Assembly: GCF_042657365.1 (NCBI RefSeq)
Contig: NZ_JBHSKT010000001.1
Span: 496,001-560,000, forward strand
Direction: 5' to 3'
Length of the DNA: 64,000 bases
Source of the DNA: Adhaeribacter_A terreus
GTDB lineage: Bacteria; Bacteroidota; Bacteroidia; Cytophagales; Hymenobacteraceae
Position numbers and translations under genes: made by a program. Shown here piece after piece: positions 60,240 to 64,000 of this stretch. The notes under the pieces are model-generated. The model did no database searches, was not told the DNA's origin, and saw only the letters and a list, made by a program, of their open reading frames with translations. How positions within the stretch are numbered: the stretch's first letter is position 1; each line of letters begins with the position of its first letter.

Positions 60240-60270
60240 AAAACGCTATGGTTTCAGGGCAAAAAAGTCG
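60240..60270 (+). repeat. Copy of the 30-bp dispersed element (forward)
   Basis: AAAACGCTATGGTTTCAGGG then CAAAAAAGTCG, in the gap between the DoxX-DsrE and SoxB-like genes. Confidence 0.75.
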
Positions 60271-60281
60271 GTACTTGTTTT

Positions 60282-61946
60282 TTACCGGAATACATAATCT
60301 ACATTCGGCACCTGGCTTAAAACTGGTGCCGGCAAATCCAATGCTTTAGCTCGTCCATCGGTCTTAGGCGCTACATTGCCGTGTTTTTTCAGGTATTCAG
60401 CCATTACATCGTGAATGGTGTAGTCCAGCACTTTTGGGACTTTAGCGTTGGGCATCCGGCAGAGCATATGGTCTGGTTCGCCACGTCGTAAGCAGGCAGC
60501 CAGCGTGTATTCTTTTTTAAGTTCTATGAGTTTGCCGCCGATGGTTATAGATTGCACTCGTTGGCCTTTCGGAGCATTGGCGTTAAAAGTTATTTCCATT
60601 CCGGAAAAACGGATAAGCCAGCCGCCGAAGCGTTCCAATGGTTTTCCGGCAAATACGTTGTGCAGTTCTTTTTCCATCCAGTCCTGAATTTGCTGGCCGG
60701 TAGCTTTGCCCGTTTTCACATTTTCGTTTACCGGCAGCATATTCCAGATATCAGAGTAAGTAATAGCAGCTTTTCCGGAAGCACCGGGAATGATAGGATT
60801 ACCAAAACGGAAGCCGTTGGAGATAGCAATGTCGGCACCGGTTTTCCAGCGAACAGCATCGGTAATCATATTATCCATTCCGGTTTCTACCACCAGGTAG
60901 CGGTAAAGCGGAGTAGTGGTGTAGCCTAAAACCTGGTTCATCTGAGTGCGGTACGGCGCAAGCTGTTCGTTTATTACTTGCTGAACTTCGGGATCGGCAG
61001 GATATTTTTCCGGATCTACATCGATCAGTTCATAGCGCTGGCCAACAATTTTACCGTCTTTAATATCCAGATCCAGGCGGCCGACGAACGAAGCGAAAGC
61101 CCCTGGCTCCACCACCTGGGCATATTTACGCTGGATCGGTTTCCGGATGCGTTCGTGGGTATCGTTGCCTAAAATAAAATCTACGCCTTTTATGTATTCC
61201 TGGTCGGCCAGGTGAATTTGCTTGGATATGCCGATGTGCGTAACCAAAAAAAGTACGTCAACTTTCTGAGCTTCTTTCAGTTCTTTTATCAGGTTTTCCA
61301 GATTATCTTCCACCTGTTTAAAAACCAAACCTTTGCTGAACGATGGGTTTTGGCGGATCGGCACTTCGGGATCGTTGTAAGAAATAAAGCCAAGTTTCAC
61401 GCCATTTACTTCTTTCACCAGATAGGGCGGATAAAGCATTTGGTTGGTTTTTTCTTCATACACATTAGCGCACACAATTGGCGTTTCGAAAGATTTCAAA
61501 ACGCTTTTCATTTTCTCCGGACCATAGATCACTTCCCAGTTACCGGGAATCAGGAAATCATAATCCATTGCCTTAATGATAGGGCCAAAGGCTTTTCCTT
61601 CGGTTAGAGCGGCAATGGCGCTGCCCTGGATCAAGTCGCCGCCATCTACTATTACCGTTCCGCCTGGATTTTCAGCTTTAATATGTTTGAATATGGTTTG
61701 AATATGCGCCAGTCCGCCCCGGGTTTTGAATTTGAATTGCCCGTTATCTACAAAGAACTCCTGATGCGGTTCCACCTGGCCGTGAATATCGGCGGTTTGA
61801 AGGATGGTTACAGTTTTTATGTCGTTTTGCATAGCGTTTTGGGCTGTAGTTGCGGTTTGATTTTGCTTTCCGCCTTGGCAGGAAGCCAGGAAGAATGTGG
61901 CTGCCGGGAGCGCAGACAGCGCTATTTTTTTAAGAAAATGAATCAT
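60282..61946 (-). CDS. SoxB-like metallophosphoesterase/5'-nucleotidase lipoprotein
   Basis: The 554-residue protein has a lipoprotein signal (lipobox LASC, Cys 23), a calcineurin-type metal centre (TADIHGQVEPHQ, VDGGDLIQGSA, LVTHIGISK, GNDTHERIRK) and a C-terminal 5'-nucleotidase domain (MDNMITDAVRWKTGADIAIS). The usual GNHE motif reads GNWEVIYG. The Trp is reminiscent of SoxB (GHWEFTYG), the sulfate-releasing enzyme of the Sox system. SoxB acts on SoxY-bound sulfonate; no SoxYZ is in the window. A plain nucleotidase remains possible. The next gene (DoxX-DsrE) follows on the same strand. Confidence 0.82.
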   Translation of the reverse strand: MIHFLKKIALSALPAATFFLASCQGGKQNQTATTAQNAMQNDIKTVTILQTADIHGQVEPHQEFFVDNGQFKFKTRGGLAHIQTIFKHIKAENPGGTVIVDGGDLIQGSAIAALTEGKAFGPIIKAMDYDFLIPGNWEVIYGPEKMKSVLKSFETPIVCANVYEEKTNQMLYPPYLVKEVNGVKLGFISYNDPEVPIRQNPSFSKGLVFKQVEDNLENLIKELKEAQKVDVLFLVTHIGISKQIHLADQEYIKGVDFILGNDTHERIRKPIQRKYAQVVEPGAFASFVGRLDLDIKDGKIVGQRYELIDVDPEKYPADPEVQQVINEQLAPYRTQMNQVLGYTTTPLYRYLVVETGMDNMITDAVRWKTGADIAISNGFRFGNPIIPGASGKAAITYSDIWNMLPVNENVKTGKATGQQIQDWMEKELHNVFAGKPLERFGGWLIRFSGMEITFNANAPKGQRVQSITIGGKLIELKKEYTLAACLRRGEPDHMLCRMPNAKVPKVLDYTIHDVMAEYLKKHGNVAPKTDGRAKALDLPAPVLSQVPNVDYVFR

Positions 61947-62160
61947 TGTTTTTATTTAAAAGAAGGGAAAATGAAAAAACTGAAAACAGTCATTACTATG
62001 CTAAACAGCCTCTGAATTGTATTTTTCAGAAGGTAGTATAGAAATGCTGATCTCGTTTGAAAATGAATTAACGACACAGGAAAGGCATAGCCTGCCCAAC
62101 ATTTATTATGCGGGTGTGCTAAGCTTTAAAGTGCTAATTCAGGCTCTGATAAATAGAAAA

Positions 62161-62544
62161 TTAAGCGAACCTTGGAGGATCAGGTTCTTCGGAAATGGAA
62201 AGGAAACGGTAAGAAACCTGCTGAAACGGAGTTGTTTCGGGCAGGGAAAATGGTAACAAAACCGCAACAGAAATTGCCACTGGCGGCGGTGCCAGCTTGC
62301 TGATACAAATTTTTACTTCCGGAGGTGTTTGTTTTGTTTTTTCGGAAGCAGGCAAAGTAAAATGCTTTTCCGGGTTCTTTTGATTTTGATTAGCAGCCAC
62401 TAAGGTAGCCCTGGTTGCAGAACGGGTGCATTCCTTTTTGAAAACCACATATCCGGTGCCCGCAGGAGCAACCTGCAGCAGCGCCCACGACGACAGATGT
62501 ATGATCAACATCAGCCAGGTCAGTATTTTAAGGTGGTTTTTCAA
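62161..62544 (-). CDS. Small predicted secreted or membrane-anchored protein
   Basis: The 127-residue product has one N-terminal hydrophobic segment (LTWLMLIIHLSSWALLQVAP) and a charged, Pro-rich remainder ending in EEPDPPRFA. A -7 box lies 23 bp ahead. I do not recognise a domain. Same strand as the SoxB-like gene, with 214 bp between them; it might be the first gene of that transcript. The short stretch at 61947-62160 shows no other gene. Confidence 0.55.
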   Translation of the reverse strand: MKNHLKILTWLMLIIHLSSWALLQVAPAGTGYVVFKKECTRSATRATLVAANQNQKNPEKHFTLPASEKTKQTPPEVKICISKLAPPPVAISVAVLLPFSLPETTPFQQVSYRFLSISEEPDPPRFA

Positions 62545-62566
62545 ATTGGTTTAATTCATTCGTTTA

Positions 62567-62574
62567 CAAAGATA
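62567..62574 (-). promoter_or_regulatory. -7 box (TATCTTTG) of the 62161-62544 gene
   Basis: TATCTTTG on the minus strand fits TAnnTTTG, 23 bp before the start codon at 62544. Confidence 0.5.
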
Positions 62575-62595
62575 CCGGCTTTGGATTTAAGGTTA

Positions 62596-62611
62596 TGTGA
62601 TTTTTGTCACT
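62596..62611. promoter_or_regulatory. CRP-like operator between divergent sulfur genes
   Basis: TGTGATTTTTGTCACT has the TGTGA-N6-TCACA arrangement of CRP/FNR-family sites, with the last base changed. It lies at about -40 from the minus-strand promoter and about 60-80 bp ahead of the rhodanese start, so it could control both arms. Confidence 0.5.
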
Positions 62612-62673
62612 GAACCTCTTTTATATAAAATGGTACTTGCAACTCATTTAACGTGAAATCAACCTTAACTGAT

Positions 62674-63075
62674 ATGAAAAGTCTTTTTGTTAACCTGATC
62701 CTTGTAACCATACTTACATTTTCTGGCTGTGCCCAAACGCAAAATTCTTCCGGTGGCACCAGGCAGGATGTAAATGCAACCCAGGCAAAAGAATTAATTA
62801 CGAAGGAGGAAGAACTGGTAATTCTGGACGTTAGGACGCCGGAAGAATTTGCTAACGGGCACGTTGCAAATGCTAAAAATCTGGATTTCTACGCACCTGA
62901 TTTTGAGCAACAATTAGAACAGCTGGATACCACTAAACCTTATTTAATCTATTGTGCTTCCGGCAACCGGAGCGGTAAAACAGCTACGCTTATGCAAAAT
63001 AAAGGCTTTAAAAAGATCATCAACTCCCAGACTGGTTTCCAGGAATTAAAACAAGCTGCAGTACCTACGAAGTAA
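62674..63075 (+). CDS. Rhodanese-domain lipoprotein
   Basis: The ATG at 62674 gives 133 residues: a lipoprotein signal (lipobox FSGC), then one rhodanese domain with VILDVRTPEEFANGHVANA and the active-site loop CASGNR (Cys then x-x-G-x-R). Rhodaneses move sulfane sulfur between carriers. Lipidation puts it on the outer side of a membrane, the same place as SoxB and DsrE nearby. A GTG at 62653 in the same frame would add 7 residues. The transporter gene starts 3 bp later. Confidence 0.9.
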   Translation: MKSLFVNLILVTILTFSGCAQTQNSSGGTRQDVNATQAKELITKEEELVILDVRTPEEFANGHVANAKNLDFYAPDFEQQLEQLDTTKPYLIYCASGNRSGKTATLMQNKGFKKIINSQTGFQELKQAAVPTK

Positions 63076-63078
63076 GCC

Positions 63079-64000
63079 GTGACGGAAAAAGTAAATCATA
63101 ATCTTCGGCATTTAGTTTTCTGGCTTTTTCTGGTTCTTATCCTGGTTACAGACTTTATAAGTGCGCCACTGGCTTTGCTGGCTGGTATTGTGCTTGGTTT
63201 GAGCTTGGGAAACCCGTATCCAACGCAGTTAGGTAAAATTACCAAATATGCGTTACAGGCCTCTGTGGTAGGGTTGGGCTTTGGCATTAACCTGAACCAA
63301 GTAGCAGAAACTGGTCTTAGCGGCTTTTTTTATACAGCAGTTTCGTTGTTGGTAACGATGGTATTAGGCTGGTTCTTAGCAACGCTGTTTGGAGTAGAAA
63401 AGAAACTAAGCCACCTGATTTCTGCCGGTACAGCAATTTGCGGCGGCAGTGCCATTGCCGCAGTTGTCCCAGCCATTAAGGCTAACGAAAAAGAGATTTC
63501 CGTAGCTTTGGGAATTGTGTTTATTCTCAATGCGCTGGCCTTGTTTATTTTCCCCGTAGTTGGTAATTACCTGCACCTTTCGCAGGAACAATTTGGGGTT
63601 TGGGCTGCCATTGCCATTCATGATACCAGTTCGGTAGTAGGAGCTGCTACCATTTACGGTGAAAAAGCCCTGGAAATCGCCACCACCTTAAAACTTACCC
63701 GGGCTTTGTGGATCTTACCTATGGTGCTTTTTACTGGCCTGTTGTTTAAAACTGAAGGAAAAAGCGCTGCTTTCCCGAAATTTATTTTATTTTTCCTGGC
63801 TGCTTCCGTTATTAATACCCTGGTTCCTGGTCTGGAAAATGTTTACGACGGCCTTACCTCGTTGGCCAGAAAGGGCTTGATTCTGAGCTTGTTTCTAACA
63901 GGAGCGGGCATTAGCTTACGCTTGCTGAAAACCATTAATTACCGGCCTTTTTTACAAGGAGTTGTTCTTTGGGTATTGGTAGCAACCGGATCGTTGATTG
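63079..64000 (+). CDS. YeiH/PSE family transporter (3' end outside window)
   Basis: The frame runs from GTG at 63079 to the window end without a stop, giving 307 codons. It encodes about nine membrane helices: LLAGIVLGLSLGNPYPTQLG, YALQASVVGLGFGINL, then ISAGTAICGGSAIAAVVPAI with the family's CGGSAIAA, and AIAIHDTSSVVGAATIYG. This is the putative sulfate exporter (PSE) family; the substrate is not firmly established. Coupled to the rhodanese gene by a 3-bp gap, which suggests joint control and export or uptake of a sulfur compound. Confidence 0.9.
   Translation, partial: MTEKVNHNLRHLVFWLFLVLILVTDFISAPLALLAGIVLGLSLGNPYPTQLGKITKYALQASVVGLGFGINLNQVAETGLSGFFYTAVSLLVTMVLGWFLATLFGVEKKLSHLISAGTAICGGSAIAAVVPAIKANEKEISVALGIVFILNALALFIFPVVGNYLHLSQEQFGVWAAIAIHDTSSVVGAATIYGEKALEIATTLKLTRALWILPMVLFTGLLFKTEGKSAAFPKFILFFLAASVINTLVPGLENVYDGLTSLARKGLILSLFLTGAGISLRLLKTINYRPFLQGVVLWVLVATGSLI

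Noticed and set aside
61969..62256. Short + strand frames (MKKLKTVITMLNSL, and 79 codons from 62017)
   Set aside because: No leader, no similarity I recognise, and the second runs antisense into the small secreted protein gene.
1..64000. CRISPR array or phage module
   Set aside because: The repeats are scattered at irregular distances in both orientations, with no regular spacers, no cas gene and no integrase, capsid or lysis gene.

Overview
The window comes from a chromosome of the phylum Bacteroidota, most likely order Cytophagales and probably close to Hymenobacteraceae (the family is inferred). The evidence is the Bacteroidota-type promoter -7 box TAnnTTTG before several genes, a secreted protein with a type IX secretion tail, and the cluster bamD, omega-like subunit, coaBC, DUF4835, recN, fabI. 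Almost all of the window is ordinary chromosome: about 53 genes, one tRNA, no rRNA, no CRISPR array and no intact transposase.

Layout. 1-5.2 kb: 3' part of mutL, two rhomboid proteases and a DbpA-like RNA helicase. 5.6-9.8 kb: mdh, two related lipoprotein genes and tilS; the lipoproteins and a copy of the tilS 3' end form an old tandem duplication. 10-18.3 kb: an envelope and core-metabolism run on the + strand (OstA-like, bamD, omega, coaC and coaB as two overlapping frames, DUF4835, a small possible Sm-fold protein, recN, fabI). 18.8-24.5 kb: cupin, Kazal lipoprotein, two YtxH stress proteins, lysS and two unknown genes. 24.7-31.7 kb: a PLP enzyme, a Tsp/Prc protease, a stress protein, proline dehydrogenase and DAHP synthase-chorismate mutase. 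32-41.7 kb: a P-type cation ATPase, TonB-like, Crp-like and DinB-like proteins, aroB-aroA, a BtuF-like protein and an M42 peptidase. 41.9-58.3 kb: an acyl-CoA carboxylase beta subunit, a beta-propeller lipoprotein, clpC, WbqC-like, GWxTD, LpxL-like, Sua5-like, a T9SS-secreted protein, mltG, a thioesterase, a BrkB-like protein, a DUF4153 protein and tRNA-Ser(UGA).

58.5-64 kb, just after the tRNA, is the most distinctive part. It holds a sulfur-related gene group: a TlpA-type thioredoxin gene with an in-frame TAG exactly where the Trp of WCPPC belongs, a DoxX-DsrE fusion with a possible second internal start, a SoxB-like metallophosphoesterase, a small unknown protein, and, divergently, a rhodanese lipoprotein followed by a YeiH-type transporter that runs off the window. 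A CRP-like palindrome lies between the two arms. I infer a periplasmic sulfane-sulfur or thiosulfate handling module; its partners (SoxYZ, SoxXA) are not in the window.

The most striking non-coding signal is a roughly 30-bp element that occurs about 40 times, in both orientations, in nearly every intergenic gap and apparently inside a few genes. Consensus: AAAACG[C/G]TATG[C/G]TTTT followed by nGGCnnGAAAAAGTC. Two facing copies build a terminator at 50.7 kb. Several larger inverted-repeat families resembling MITEs also occupy gaps, one nested inside another at 39.3 kb.
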